DNA of 64,000 nucleotides from the NCBI GenBank assembly GCA_905213325.1, contig CAJMHW010000002.1, positions 57,547 through 121,546 on the forward strand. The letters are read 5' to 3'. This stretch comes from Collinsella aerofaciens. Lineage in GTDB: Bacteria > Actinomycetota > Coriobacteriia > Coriobacteriales > Coriobacteriaceae. A program made the position numbers and the translations under genes. This document shows positions 17,345-26,215 of this stretch, one piece after another. The notes under the pieces are model-generated. The model worked only from the letters and a program-made list of their open reading frames with translations, was not told where the DNA came from and did no database searches. Each line of letters begins with the position of its first letter. Position 1 is the stretch's first letter.

Positions 17345-18589
17345 ATGGCGGCTCGCGTCTGCCTAGTCCACTATCACGAGGTTGGACTGAAGGGTAAGAA
17401 CCGCGCACATTTTGAGCATATCCTCATGGATAACATCAAGGCGGCCTTGGCCGCCTTTTCCGTGAATGCCGTGTCTCGAATTTCCGGTTATATCCTCGTG
17501 ACCTTTAACGAGCATCAGGCCGACGAGGCGGCGCGTGTCATTCGCACCGTTCCCGGCGTTGCTCGTGTGTCTTTGGCGTATCACACCAATCGCGACCCTC
17601 AGGAGTACTGTGCCGCCGCCGTGAAGGCGCTGCGCGAGTTTGGTTCCTTCGATTCGTTTAAGGTGCACGCCAAGCGCTCCAATACCGATTATGAGCTCAC
17701 CTCGATTGACATCAATCGTCAGGTGGGCGAGGTGCTGTGCGAGGCCTTCCCCGATAAAAAGGTTCAAATGCACGACCCCGATGCGATGGTGCACGTGCTG
17801 GTGGTCCAGGGTAGCGTTTATGTGTACGCGCGCTCCGAGCGCGGCGTGGGCGGTCTGCCGGTGGGTTCTGCCGGCAAGGTCGTGACGCTGCTGTCGTCGG
17901 GTATTGATTCTCCGGTGGCAACCTGGATGCTCGCGCGTCGCGGCGCGGTGTGCGTGCCGGTACATTTCTCAGGTCGTCCGCAGACGCCCGACACGAGCGA
18001 GTATTTGGTGCAGGACATCATTCGTGCGCTTGAGCCGGGTGTCCAGATCGGCCGCCTGTACGTGGTGCCGTTTGGCGACTGCCAGCGTGAGATTTCGGTC
18101 ACCTGTCCCAGCAACCTGCGCGTGATCATGTATCGCCGCATTATGTATTCGGTTGCCGAGCGCATTGCACACATCGAGGGCGCCAAGGCCATCGTGACGG
18201 GCGAATCGCTTGGACAGGTTGCCTCCCAAACGCTTGAGAATATCATGGCCGTCAACGAGGCCGTGAAGATCCCCGTGTTCCGTCCGCTCATCGGTTCGGA
18301 CAAGCAGGAGATCATCGCACGCGCCGAGGAGATCGGTACGTTCGATATCTCGACTGAGGCCGCTCCTGACTGCTGCACGCTGTTTATGCCGCGCCGTCCC
18401 GAGACGCACGCTAAACTCGATGCCGTGCATGAGGCCTGGGATCTGTTTGATCACGAGGAGATGATCGAGCGCCTACTCAAGCAGACCGAGTACATCGACT
18501 TCGAAAGCAACACGTATAAGGCCCCTAAGACCTTAAAACGCAAACATTTGGAGCTTGCTCCGCGTGAGATTTACCAAGATCACGTGTAA
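17345..18589 (+). CDS. thiI: tRNA 4-thiouridine synthetase
   Basis: Adenylates U8 of tRNA for sulphur transfer and in some species also feeds thiamine thiazole synthesis. 414 aa: ferredoxin-like and THUMP RNA-binding domains (about 1-165), then a PP-loop ATPase with LSSGIDSPVATW. There is no C-terminal rhodanese domain, so this is the short form, which needs a separate sulphur carrier or cysteine desulphurase (none adjacent). ATG directly follows the rpoZ stop. It ends the operon; a strong terminator follows. Confidence 0.95.
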   Translation: MAARVCLVHYHEVGLKGKNRAHFEHILMDNIKAALAAFSVNAVSRISGYILVTFNEHQADEAARVIRTVPGVARVSLAYHTNRDPQEYCAAAVKALREFGSFDSFKVHAKRSNTDYELTSIDINRQVGEVLCEAFPDKKVQMHDPDAMVHVLVVQGSVYVYARSERGVGGLPVGSAGKVVTLLSSGIDSPVATWMLARRGAVCVPVHFSGRPQTPDTSEYLVQDIIRALEPGVQIGRLYVVPFGDCQREISVTCPSNLRVIMYRRIMYSVAERIAHIEGAKAIVTGESLGQVASQTLENIMAVNEAVKIPVFRPLIGSDKQEIIARAEEIGTFDISTEAAPDCCTLFMPRRPETHAKLDAVHEAWDLFDHEEMIERLLKQTEYIDFESNTYKAPKTLKRKHLELAPREIYQDHV

Positions 18590-18600
18590 ATTTGTGCATA

Positions 18601-18632
18601 GACCGACGATGCTCTTGCATCGTCGGTCTTTT
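18601..18632 (+). terminator. Terminator after thiI
   Basis: Perfect 12-bp stem GACCGACGATGC / GCATCGTCGGTC with loop TCTT, then four T. Confidence 0.92.
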
Positions 18633-18706
18633 GCTATCTGGGCATTTTGCGGCTAAGTGTTCATTTGCTGACGTGTGCCTGAATAAATGGACAGATTTGT
18701 GCAAGG

Positions 18707-18747
18707 TTTTGGTCAGCTTTTGGTTTGACCGTTAAAACCGGTTTTGG
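18707..18747 (+). promoter_or_regulatory. Iterated TTTTGGT motif upstream of comEA
   Basis: TTTTGGTC at 18707 and TTTTGGTT at 18718 are 11 bp apart; an inverted GACC lies at 18727 and a further TTTTGG at 18742 within palindrome AAAACCGGTTTT (18734-18745). The same motif and spacing occur upstream of recA (47120-47179). Confidence 0.5.
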
Positions 18748-18802
18748 AGCGTGGCTGTTGTGGAGCTCCTTTCCTGACACGATGGTGTTGGGAGGTTTTG
18801 CT

Positions 18803-19516
18803 ATGGCGCAGCGCGAACAACACGAACGAGTCAAACGGATGGACCGCTTGGCGGACAAGCTGTTCGGTCATAAGGCAGTGGTGATGGCGATACTGGTCGT
18901 CATTGCGATGGCGAGTGGACTGGCGATGGCGAACCTTGGCGGCGGTGCCGGTGGCGTGTCGTTTGAGCGCACTGACGGTTCGGGCTCGTTGGTGGAGCCG
19001 GGATCCGGTGATGCCTCGAGCGGAAAGACATCCGAAGGTTCTTCGACTAAGGCTTCTGCCGCGGCAGAGGTCTATGTCGATGTCGATGGCGCCGTTGTGT
19101 CGCCCGGTGTATATCGTCTCAAGGACGGCGCGCGGGTGGCTCAGGCGATTGATGCCGCCGGCGGGCTGGCGCCCGAGGCAGACGTTACGGGGCTCAATCG
19201 GGCATCTAAGGTCGTTGATGGACAGAAGATTCACGTTCCAACGGTAGGGGAGCAGCAGGCGTCCATTGCGGAAGCCGGTGTTGATGGTGGGGCTTCCGCA
19301 TCATCGGGCGTGAGTGGCGCAACAGGCCTAGTAAATATCAATACGGCAAGCGCGGCAGAGCTACAGACGCTCTCGGGCATCGGTCCCTCCATGGCCCAGT
19401 CGATTATCGATGAGCGGACAAAGAACGGTGCTTTTGCCTCGGTTGACGATCTGATGCGTGTGTCGGGAATCGGCGAGAAGAAGCTTGCCAAAATCAAAGA
19501 TTGCGTCTGCGTATGA
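18803..19516 (+). CDS. comEA: Competence protein ComEA, DNA receptor
   Basis: Membrane-anchored dsDNA-binding protein of natural transformation. 237 aa: cytosolic N terminus, one membrane helix at about 25-44, a Ser/Gly-rich linker, a SLBB domain (YVDVDGAVVSPGVYRL, about 88-150) and C-terminal tandem helix-hairpin-helix motifs (VNINTASAAELQTLSGIGPS, then LMRVSGIGEKKLAKI) that bind DNA. GGAGGT precedes ATG 18803; an in-frame extension to 18725 lacks one. ATGA overlap with comEC. Preceded by an iterated motif shared with recA. Confidence 0.95.
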   Translation: MAQREQHERVKRMDRLADKLFGHKAVVMAILVVIAMASGLAMANLGGGAGGVSFERTDGSGSLVEPGSGDASSGKTSEGSSTKASAAAEVYVDVDGAVVSPGVYRLKDGARVAQAIDAAGGLAPEADVTGLNRASKVVDGQKIHVPTVGEQQASIAEAGVDGGASASSGVSGATGLVNINTASAAELQTLSGIGPSMAQSIIDERTKNGAFASVDDLMRVSGIGEKKLAKIKDCVCV

Positions 19517-21816
19517 GTGCGACCGAGCGCGAACATGTGATGCCTCCGCGGCCCCTGATGCCGTGGACGATGGCCCTGTGTGCCGGCATGTGCATGAGCT
19601 GCGCCTTGGTGCTCAACGTGGCCGCTGATGCGCTGCTTAGGGAGCAGGCGCCGGCGGTCGGGCTGCTATGGGCCATTCCCGTTGCGGCGGCGGTCTTCGT
19701 TGTGCTGGCTCAATCTTGTGCGCGGCTTGCCCCTTGGAAGCGGTGGCTGTATGCCGCGTCCGTCGGTCTCGTGGCGGGAGCGGTCGTCTCGGCGTGGTGG
19801 GCTGTGGGCACGCTAGGCGCCTCGAAGGCGCTCGACGGTCGAGCGGCAAGCAGCCTCGAGTTTGTCGTGCAGGGTGATCCGTCCATAAACGACGACGTGT
19901 ATTCCTATACCTGCGAGGCACGCGCGGACGGTAAGAACTTGGCAACGGTTCGTCTATCGTTTGACCGCGAGCTCAAGGTCGGGGCGCACGTGCGTGTTAT
20001 CGGTCGCGTTTCACGTTTTGAGAACGATGCATATGGACGATCGCGCGTGCTCCGAGGCGAGGTGCGCAAGGTTCAAGCCGTTCGGATTGTGCCGGTCGAT
20101 GAGGGCTCTCCGGGTCCGCTGCTTCGGCTGCGAAATGGGCTGCTAACGTCCATCGCGCCTGCGACCGACCCGGCGCGTGCGCTCATAGCTGGTGTCGTCT
20201 GCGGTCGTTCGGCCGAGCTGCGCGCCCAGCCGGCGGGCGACTGGTTTTCGTTGACGGGAACGGCGCATCTTATTGCCGTCTCGGGCAGCCATTTGGCTAT
20301 CGTGGGGTTTGTAATCGAGGGTGTATTGCAAAAGACTCGGTGCTCACGTGGTCTTCAGCGGGCGATATTGGCGATAACGCTTGTTGGCTACGCTGCCTTT
20401 ACTGGCGCGTCTCCCTCGGCCGTGCGCGCGTGCTGCATGGTGTTCGCGACGCTTGTCGTAAACGGCGCGGGGCGTCGCCGGCACGGCGCATCGGCACTCT
20501 TCGCAACCATGTCCATCTTTGTGCTGCTGCGGCCGACGGTGCTGTTCGAGATGGGCTTTCAGCTTTCATGTGCCAGCGTCTTTGCCATTTTGTGCTTTTG
20601 TCCCTATGCGACCTACGCTTTGGGTGAGCTGGGTGTGCCATCGGGCGTCGCCAGCATGCTTTCCGTCACGCTGTGCTCGCAACTGGCGACACTTCCCATT
20701 ACCATTCCTGCATTCGGTACGTTCTCGCTCATTGCTCCGCTGGCAAATGCGGTCATCGGTCCGGTGGTGAGCGTGCTGCTTGCCGTATCGATCGTGCTGG
20801 TTCCCTTTTCGCTCGTGGGACCGTTGCGGACTTTGGCGCTCGTTGTGCCCATGATTGCCGCCCGTTGCGCGCTGTTTTTCGAGCAGCTGTTTGCCGCCGT
20901 GCCGGGTGCATCCGTGAGCGTGCCGCCCGCTAGCATGTGGATTTACCTAGTGCCGTGTTTGCTGGCGGTTCTGCTTGTCCGGTGGCCGCGTCCCCGTGCA
21001 CGTCCTATGGCGGTGGGGCTTGCATGCCTGGTGCTCTTGGCTGCGATTCCGTACGTCTACTGGGATCGATTCGCTCCGCCTTCGGTGACGGTGCTCGATG
21101 TGGGCCAGGCCGATGCGATTCTTATCCGCCAGGGCGGCGCAGTAGCACTCGTCGACTGCGGGCTCGACGAGCGTGTGGTAGCGGCGTTGGTTCGCAATAA
21201 CGTGCACCATATCGATGCCGTCTTTGTGACGCATTGGGATGAGGACCACTGGGGTGGTCTGCCTGCCGTGCTCGAACGGTTTTCGGTCGGAACGATTGCC
21301 GTGGCGGCGGATGCGCTGGAGGATGCACCTGCCGAGGTATTGAACCGACCTGGCGTTGAGTATCGGCAGGTGCGCCGTGGGGATACGGTCGACATCGGCT
21401 CATTTTGCGCCCGCGTGATGTGGCCATTCGAGTCCGTGGATGGCGAGGGAAATGAGGACTCGCTTGTCCTGCTGCTCTCTTATGTTCAGGAAGGCAAGGG
21501 CCTGCGTATGCTCCTCACCGGTGATGCCGAGCTTGTCCAAGAACGGGAATTCGTGCAGGAGGTGGGGGATATCGATGTCCTTAAACTTGGGCATCACGGC
21601 TCTAAGGTTTCAGTTGATGGTGAGTTGCTGGACGTCCTGAAGCCCGAGCTTTCCCTTGCGAGTGCGGGCGAGGGGAATCGATACGGCCATCCGTCCGATG
21701 CCTGCATCGATGCCGTTAAGGAAGCGGGCGGCGTGTTCGCGTGCACCATCGAACACGGCGACATTACCGTCACGCCGACTGCGAATGGCTTTGCGATGCG
21801 ATGCCAGCGACCGTGA
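19513..21816 (+). CDS. comEC: Competence protein ComEC/Rec2, DNA uptake channel
   Basis: Polytopic channel that brings one DNA strand across the membrane. 767 aa: N-terminal membrane segments with the DUF4131 region, the Competence domain (GTAHLIAVSGSHLAIVGF) with several helices, and a C-terminal metallo-beta-lactamase domain (THWDEDHWGGL, LKLGHHGSK) proposed to degrade the non-entering strand. ATG 19513 overlaps the comEA stop (ATGA). The gene is intact. The full domain set suggests the species keeps DNA-uptake machinery; pilus and DprA genes are not in this window. Confidence 0.95.
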   Translation: MSATEREHVMPPRPLMPWTMALCAGMCMSCALVLNVAADALLREQAPAVGLLWAIPVAAAVFVVLAQSCARLAPWKRWLYAASVGLVAGAVVSAWWAVGTLGASKALDGRAASSLEFVVQGDPSINDDVYSYTCEARADGKNLATVRLSFDRELKVGAHVRVIGRVSRFENDAYGRSRVLRGEVRKVQAVRIVPVDEGSPGPLLRLRNGLLTSIAPATDPARALIAGVVCGRSAELRAQPAGDWFSLTGTAHLIAVSGSHLAIVGFVIEGVLQKTRCSRGLQRAILAITLVGYAAFTGASPSAVRACCMVFATLVVNGAGRRRHGASALFATMSIFVLLRPTVLFEMGFQLSCASVFAILCFCPYATYALGELGVPSGVASMLSVTLCSQLATLPITIPAFGTFSLIAPLANAVIGPVVSVLLAVSIVLVPFSLVGPLRTLALVVPMIAARCALFFEQLFAAVPGASVSVPPASMWIYLVPCLLAVLLVRWPRPRARPMAVGLACLVLLAAIPYVYWDRFAPPSVTVLDVGQADAILIRQGGAVALVDCGLDERVVAALVRNNVHHIDAVFVTHWDEDHWGGLPAVLERFSVGTIAVAADALEDAPAEVLNRPGVEYRQVRRGDTVDIGSFCARVMWPFESVDGEGNEDSLVLLLSYVQEGKGLRMLLTGDAELVQEREFVQEVGDIDVLKLGHHGSKVSVDGELLDVLKPELSLASAGEGNRYGHPSDACIDAVKEAGGVFACTIEHGDITVTPTANGFAMRCQRP

Positions 21817-21824
21817 CGACGTCG

Positions 21825-21854
21825 TTGGCGTGTGGTGGGCCCCTGGGCTAGAAT
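21825..21854 (+). promoter_or_regulatory. Probable holA promoter
   Basis: TTGGCG (21825-21830), 18-bp spacer, TAGAAT (21849-21854), about 40 nt before the holA start and overlapping the end of the comEC operon. Confidence 0.55.
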
Positions 21855-21894
21855 GGCACGGAACGAATACGAAGGCCTGCGGGAGGGGAGCGCA

Positions 21895-22857
21895 ATGTCC
21901 GAAACCGGTCTGCTGCCGGCATATCTGATTGTCGGTACCGACGGAGTCAAGCGCGATCACGCCGTCTCGCGTATGAAAGCGCGTCTGGAAAAGTTGGGTA
22001 TGGTTGAGTTCAACCTCGACGAGCGCGACATGACCAAGGACCCCGATATCGAGTCCATTATCGGATCGCTTAACACCTTTCCGATGGGCAGCGAGTTTCG
22101 CCTGGTAATCCTTGACGGCTGCTCAAAACTCGCCAAGGCGGTCTCGGAGCCGCTTGTCGAGTATTTGGCGAGTCCCAGCCCCACAACGGTCTGCCTCATC
22201 ATTGCTGACTCGCTTGCCAAGAACACGCGCCTGTATAAGGCGATCGCCAAGATCGACAAGAAGGCCGTGATCGATTGCTCCGGCACCAAGCGCTGGGAGT
22301 TACCGCGCCGCGTGCAACAGATGGCGTCGCAGCACGGCAAGTCGATCTCGACGGCGGCCGCCGAGGAACTCGTCTCGCGTTCGGGTGAAAACACTCGCAT
22401 GCTCGATAACGACTTGGCTAAGCTTGCCCAGATGGTCGAGGCGCCCCAGATTGAGCTCGCCGACGTTGAGCACTGGATTGTACGTACGGCCGAGGTTCAA
22501 CCCTGGGACTTTCTCAATGCAGTCTCGGCCCGTGACATGCACCGCTCGCTCGAGCTCTTCAATCTACTGCCCGCCAAGAGCTACGTGTGGACGTACACAT
22601 TGTTGTGCGGCCGCATTCGCGAGCTTATCGTTGCCAAGGCGCTCGATGCGCGCGGACAGGGTCGTGAGCTGGCCGCAACGCTCAAGCTCCAGTCCTGGCA
22701 GGTCAAGAATCACCTGACCTGGGCGCGGCGTTTTTCTATGGCGGAGCTTGTCGGTGCGCTCGAGGGCGCGGTCGATGTGGAGCTCGCACTCAAGGGTTCG
22801 GCCGATTCGGAGACCGCGCTTTTGCTCTGGATTACGAACATCTTGAGAAAATCGTGA
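21895..22857 (+). CDS. holA: DNA polymerase III delta subunit
   Basis: Clamp-loader subunit that opens the sliding clamp. 320 aa, AAA+-like fold with degenerate P-loop: AYLIVGTDGVKRDHAVSRM start, DGCSKLAKAVSEPLVEYL, and a C-terminal collar domain. ATG 21895 follows GGGAGGGGA. Located after comEC and before rpsT, the same order as in Bacillus (comEC-holA-rpsT-lepA-hemW). Confidence 0.92.
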   Translation: MSETGLLPAYLIVGTDGVKRDHAVSRMKARLEKLGMVEFNLDERDMTKDPDIESIIGSLNTFPMGSEFRLVILDGCSKLAKAVSEPLVEYLASPSPTTVCLIIADSLAKNTRLYKAIAKIDKKAVIDCSGTKRWELPRRVQQMASQHGKSISTAAAEELVSRSGENTRMLDNDLAKLAQMVEAPQIELADVEHWIVRTAEVQPWDFLNAVSARDMHRSLELFNLLPAKSYVWTYTLLCGRIRELIVAKALDARGQGRELAATLKLQSWQVKNHLTWARRFSMAELVGALEGAVDVELALKGSADSETALLLWITNILRKS

Positions 22858-22906
22858 TGATACCTGCCTATTTGACAAATTCGTTCTATCCCTTTGAGGG
22901 GGAGCG

Positions 22907-22915
22907 TGCTATAGT
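22907..22915 (+). promoter_or_regulatory. Extended -10 promoter of rpsT
   Basis: TGC-TATAGT, preceded by G as in rpmB. A TTGACA at 22872 is 32 bp away, too far to pair with it. Confidence 0.5.
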
Positions 22916-22990
22916 AGGCGCTTGCATGACCTCACCGTGTCTCAGAGGTGTCATACATTTTTTGCAAGGAACTCGAAAGGAACTCCAGAA

Positions 22991-23257
22991 GTGGCAAACA
23001 TCAAGTCTCAGAAGAAGCGTATCCGCACCAATGAGGCAGCTCGCATGCGTAACAAGGCTGTCAAGTCCGAGCTCAAGACGCTGACCAAGCACGTCCAGTC
23101 CGCCGTCGCCGAGGGCGACGCCGAGAAGGCCCAGGCTGCCCTCAAGACCGTCACCAAGCGTCTCGACATGGCTGCCGCCAAGCATGTTATCCACAAGAAT
23201 CAGGCTTCCAACCGCAAGTCCGGTCTTGCCAAGCTCGTGAACAGCATCAACGCTTAA
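22991..23257 (+). CDS. rpsT: 30S ribosomal protein S20
   Basis: 88 aa, basic and helical, binds 16S rRNA early in assembly. [21 protein letters not shown] and the C-terminal [19 protein letters not shown] are family hallmarks. The GTG at 22991 has AAGGA about 10 nt upstream; a longer in-frame ATG at 22922 gives an unrelated 23-residue extension and is rejected. Followed by a strong terminator. Confidence 0.96.
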   Translation: MANIKSQKKRIRTNEAARMRNKAVKSELKTLTKHVQSAVAEGDAEKAQAALKTVTKRLDMAAAKHVIHKNQASNRKSGLAKLVNSINA

Positions 23258-23291
23258 GTTGTAAATTTCACACCACACAGATTACGCGCAT

Positions 23292-23328
23292 AAATGGAGC
23301 CTGTTTTATGGAACAGGCTCCATTTTTT
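23292..23328 (+). terminator. Terminator after rpsT
   Basis: AAATGGAGCCTGTT (23292-23305) pairs fully with AACAGGCTCCATTT (23312-23325), 6-nt loop, with a T run through 23328. Confidence 0.93.
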
Positions 23329-23340
23329 GTACCGCTCGGG

Positions 23341-23346
23341 TAAGAT
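23341..23346 (+). promoter_or_regulatory. -10 element of lepA, suggesting a leaderless mRNA
   Basis: TAAGAT ends 7 nt before the lepA ATG, so transcription would begin at or next to the start codon. No ribosome site precedes the ATG. Confidence 0.5.
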
Positions 23347-23353
23347 AGTCCGC

Positions 23354-25165
23354 ATGAATACTTCAATTGACATTTCCCACATCCGCAACTTCTCAATCGT
23401 TGCGCACATCGACCATGGCAAGTCCACGATCAGCGATCGCATCCTCGAGCTCACCCATACCGTCGACGAACGCGACATGGAGTCGCAGCTGCTCGACACC
23501 ATGGATATCGAGCGCGAGCGCGGCATCACGATCAAGTCCAATGCCGTTCGCGTGTCCTATGACGCCGACGATGGCGAGACGTATCAGTTCAATCTGATCG
23601 ATACGCCGGGCCACGTGGACTTTACCTATGAGGTCTCGCGCTCGCTGGCAGCCTGTGAGGGCGCGGTGCTCGTTGTCGACGCCACACAGGGCGTCGAGGC
23701 ACAGACCGTCTCCAACGCGACGCTTGCCATGAACGCCAATCTGGACATTGTGCCGGCCATCAACAAGATCGACCTGCCCTCGGCTCATCCCGACGAGGTT
23801 AAGACCGAGATCGAGGATGACCTGGCGATCCCTGCCGACGATGCCGTATGCGTATCGGGCAAGACCGGCGAGGGCATTCACGATCTGCTGGAGTCTATTG
23901 TCTTTTTGATCTCGCCGCCCAAGGGCGATGCAAACGCGCCGCTCAAAGCGCTCATCCTGGACTCGTATTTCGATGAGTACCGCGGCGTCGTTGCCACGGT
24001 CCGTGTCTTTGACGGCTCCATCAAGAAGGGCGATACCCTGCGCATGATGCAGGCAAAGGGCGACTTTTTGGTCGATGGCGTGGGAGTCAAGCGTCCCGCC
24101 GAGACCCCGGTCGATGCGCTGACGGTCGGCGAGGTGGGCTACGTGGTCACGGGTCTGAAGGACCCCGAGGCCGTTCGCGTGGGCGATACCCTTACGTGGG
24201 CGTCGAACCCCTGCCCCGAGCCGCTTCCCGGTTACCGCGAGGCCAAGCCCATGGTCTATACGGGCCTGTTCCCGATCGATAACAAGGACTACGAGAACCT
24301 GCGTGACGCACTCGATAAGCTCCACGTTAACGACCCCTCGTTGGTGTGGGAGCCCGAGACGTCCGTGGCGCTCGGCTTTGGCTTCCGCGTGGGCTTCCTG
24401 GGTCTGCTGCACATGGAAGTCGTCAAGGAACGCCTGGAGCGCGAGTTCAACCTGGACCTCATTGCCACGAGTCCCTCGGTCGACTATCACGTCTACAAGA
24501 CCGACGGCGAAATGATCGATGTCCGCAGCCCGCAGGACCTTCCCGAGGCCACGCGCATCGAGCGTATCGAGGAACCCTACCTCAAGGCAAAGATCATCTG
24601 CCCACCTGAGTACACGGGCGCCGTCATGCAGCTCGCCATCGAGCACCGCGGCGTTACGACCGACATGATCCACCTGACGAGCAAATCGGTCGAGATGCGC
24701 TTCGATATGCCGCTTGCCGAGCTCATCTTGGACTTCTTTGACCAGCTCAAGAGCCGCACTAAGGGCTATGCCTCGCTCGACTACGAGTTCAACGAGTATC
24801 GTCCTTCCGAGCTCGTGAAGCTCGATATCTTGCTTTCTGGCGACGAGGTGGATGCGCTGTCGTTTATCGTGCACAAGGACAAGGCCTATGGCCTGGCCCG
24901 CGGTCTGTGCGACAAGCTCAAGGAGATTATTCCGCGCCAGCTGTTCGAGGTGCCCATCCAGGGTGCTATCGGCAACAAGATCATTGCCCGCTCCACCGTC
25001 AAGGCACGTCGCAAGGACGTGCTTGCCAAGTGCTACGGCGGCGATATCTCGCGCAAGCGCAAACTGCTCGAGAAGCAGAAAGAGGGCAAGAAGCGCATGA
25101 AGGCCATCGGCTCGGTCGAGGTCCCGCAGGAGGCGTTTATGGCTATCCTCAAGGTGGACGAGTAG
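23354..25165 (+). CDS. lepA: Elongation factor 4 (LepA GTPase)
   Basis: Ribosome-associated GTPase that back-translocates or helps assemble ribosomes. 603 aa. P-loop AHIDHGKST, switch [21 protein letters not shown]-like domains and the LepA-only C-terminal domain ending [20 protein letters not shown]. The ATG at 23354 begins [20 protein letters not shown]; an upstream in-frame ATG at 23294 lies inside the rpsT terminator and is rejected. No Shine-Dalgarno is visible, but a -10 lies 7 nt before the ATG. Confidence 0.97.
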   Translation: MNTSIDISHIRNFSIVAHIDHGKSTISDRILELTHTVDERDMESQLLDTMDIERERGITIKSNAVRVSYDADDGETYQFNLIDTPGHVDFTYEVSRSLAACEGAVLVVDATQGVEAQTVSNATLAMNANLDIVPAINKIDLPSAHPDEVKTEIEDDLAIPADDAVCVSGKTGEGIHDLLESIVFLISPPKGDANAPLKALILDSYFDEYRGVVATVRVFDGSIKKGDTLRMMQAKGDFLVDGVGVKRPAETPVDALTVGEVGYVVTGLKDPEAVRVGDTLTWASNPCPEPLPGYREAKPMVYTGLFPIDNKDYENLRDALDKLHVNDPSLVWEPETSVALGFGFRVGFLGLLHMEVVKERLEREFNLDLIATSPSVDYHVYKTDGEMIDVRSPQDLPEATRIERIEEPYLKAKIICPPEYTGAVMQLAIEHRGVTTDMIHLTSKSVEMRFDMPLAELILDFFDQLKSRTKGYASLDYEFNEYRPSELVKLDILLSGDEVDALSFIVHKDKAYGLARGLCDKLKEIIPRQLFEVPIQGAIGNKIIARSTVKARRKDVLAKCYGGDISRKRKLLEKQKEGKKRMKAIGSVEVPQEAFMAILKVDE

Positions 25166-25169
25166 ATCT

Positions 25170-26213
25170 ATGGCGCTTTCCGAATATAGTCGGCGGCTGC
25201 TGGGCGCCTATGCCGAGCAGCCGTTCCTTATGGCTCCCATGGCGGGCGTGACCGACCCTGCCTACCGCGTCATGTGCCGCCGCCGCGGTGCCAACCTTGC
25301 CTACAGCGAGATGGTGAGCGTGGCGGGCCTTGCCTATGCCAGCAACAAGACCTGGCGACTGGTGCTTCCTGCCGACGAGGAACAGCAGATTTGCGTGCAG
25401 CTCTTTGGCTCCAAGCCCGATCAGTTTGCGAGTGCCGTCGCCGCCGTCGAGGAGCGTGTGGGTGATCGCCTGTCGCTCATCGATATCAATATGGCATGCC
25501 CCGCCCGCAAGGTCGTCACCAAGGGCGAGGGCTCGGCGCTTATGCGCACTCCCGATCTGGCCGAGCAGATCGTCGAGGCGGCGGTGGGCGCGGCGCATGT
25601 GCCCGTGACCGTAAAAATCCGTAAGGGCTTTTACGCCGAAGACCGCAACGCCGCGACGTTTGCCCAGATGCTTGAGGGAGCAGGGGCCGCCGCGGTGGCG
25701 GTACATGGTCGCTGCGCCACGCAGCTCTATACGGGCCAGGCCGATTGGTCGGTCGTCGATGAGGTGGCCGACGCCGTCGAGATTCCCGTTATCGGTTCGG
25801 GCGATGTGTTCTCGGCAGAGGACGCTGCTGAGCATCTGCATAGCTCGGGTGCCAGCGCGGTGTTTATCGCGCGCGGCATCTACGGCAATCCATGGGTGTT
25901 CGGCGATGCCCGAGCCCTTGCACTCGATGGCACGCCGGTTCCTTCTCGCTCCTCGGTTGAGCGCCTGGATGCCCTGCGCGAGCACCTGACGCTCACGCAC
26001 GAGCTGTTGCCGCTCATGTCGCGTGCCCGCACGTACGCAAGCTGGTATCTAAAGGGCATGCCCCATGCTGCCGCCTGGCGCGCTCAGGTGGTGCGTTGCT
26101 CCACATACGAGGAGTTCATGGCACTGGTCGATGATATCGAGCACGATGTGGTGGCCTGTGAGGCCGCACTTGCCGCCGGCGAGTCGGTGCCCGCTCATCC
26201 GTTGGAGGCCTAA
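25170..26213 (+). CDS. dusB: tRNA-dihydrouridine synthase (Dus family)
   Basis: FMN enzyme that reduces uridines in tRNA D-loops. 347 aa: MAPMAGVTDPAYR at the FMN site, INMACPARKV with the catalytic cysteine, VTVKIRKGFY, and VIGSGDVFSAEDA / ARGIYGNPW for phosphate binding. Closest in pattern to DusB. ATG five bases after the lepA stop, AAGGTGG upstream. Co-directional with hemW, two bases apart. Confidence 0.92.
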   Translation: MALSEYSRRLLGAYAEQPFLMAPMAGVTDPAYRVMCRRRGANLAYSEMVSVAGLAYASNKTWRLVLPADEEQQICVQLFGSKPDQFASAVAAVEERVGDRLSLIDINMACPARKVVTKGEGSALMRTPDLAEQIVEAAVGAAHVPVTVKIRKGFYAEDRNAATFAQMLEGAGAAAVAVHGRCATQLYTGQADWSVVDEVADAVEIPVIGSGDVFSAEDAAEHLHSSGASAVFIARGIYGNPWVFGDARALALDGTPVPSRSSVERLDALREHLTLTHELLPLMSRARTYASWYLKGMPHAAAWRAQVVRCSTYEEFMALVDDIEHDVVACEAALAAGESVPAHPLEA

Positions 26214-26215
26214 CG

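Noticed and set aside
22872..22877. TTGACA as the -35 of rpsT
   Set aside because: It is 32 bp from the TATAGT hexamer, and no -10 lies 16-18 bp downstream of it.
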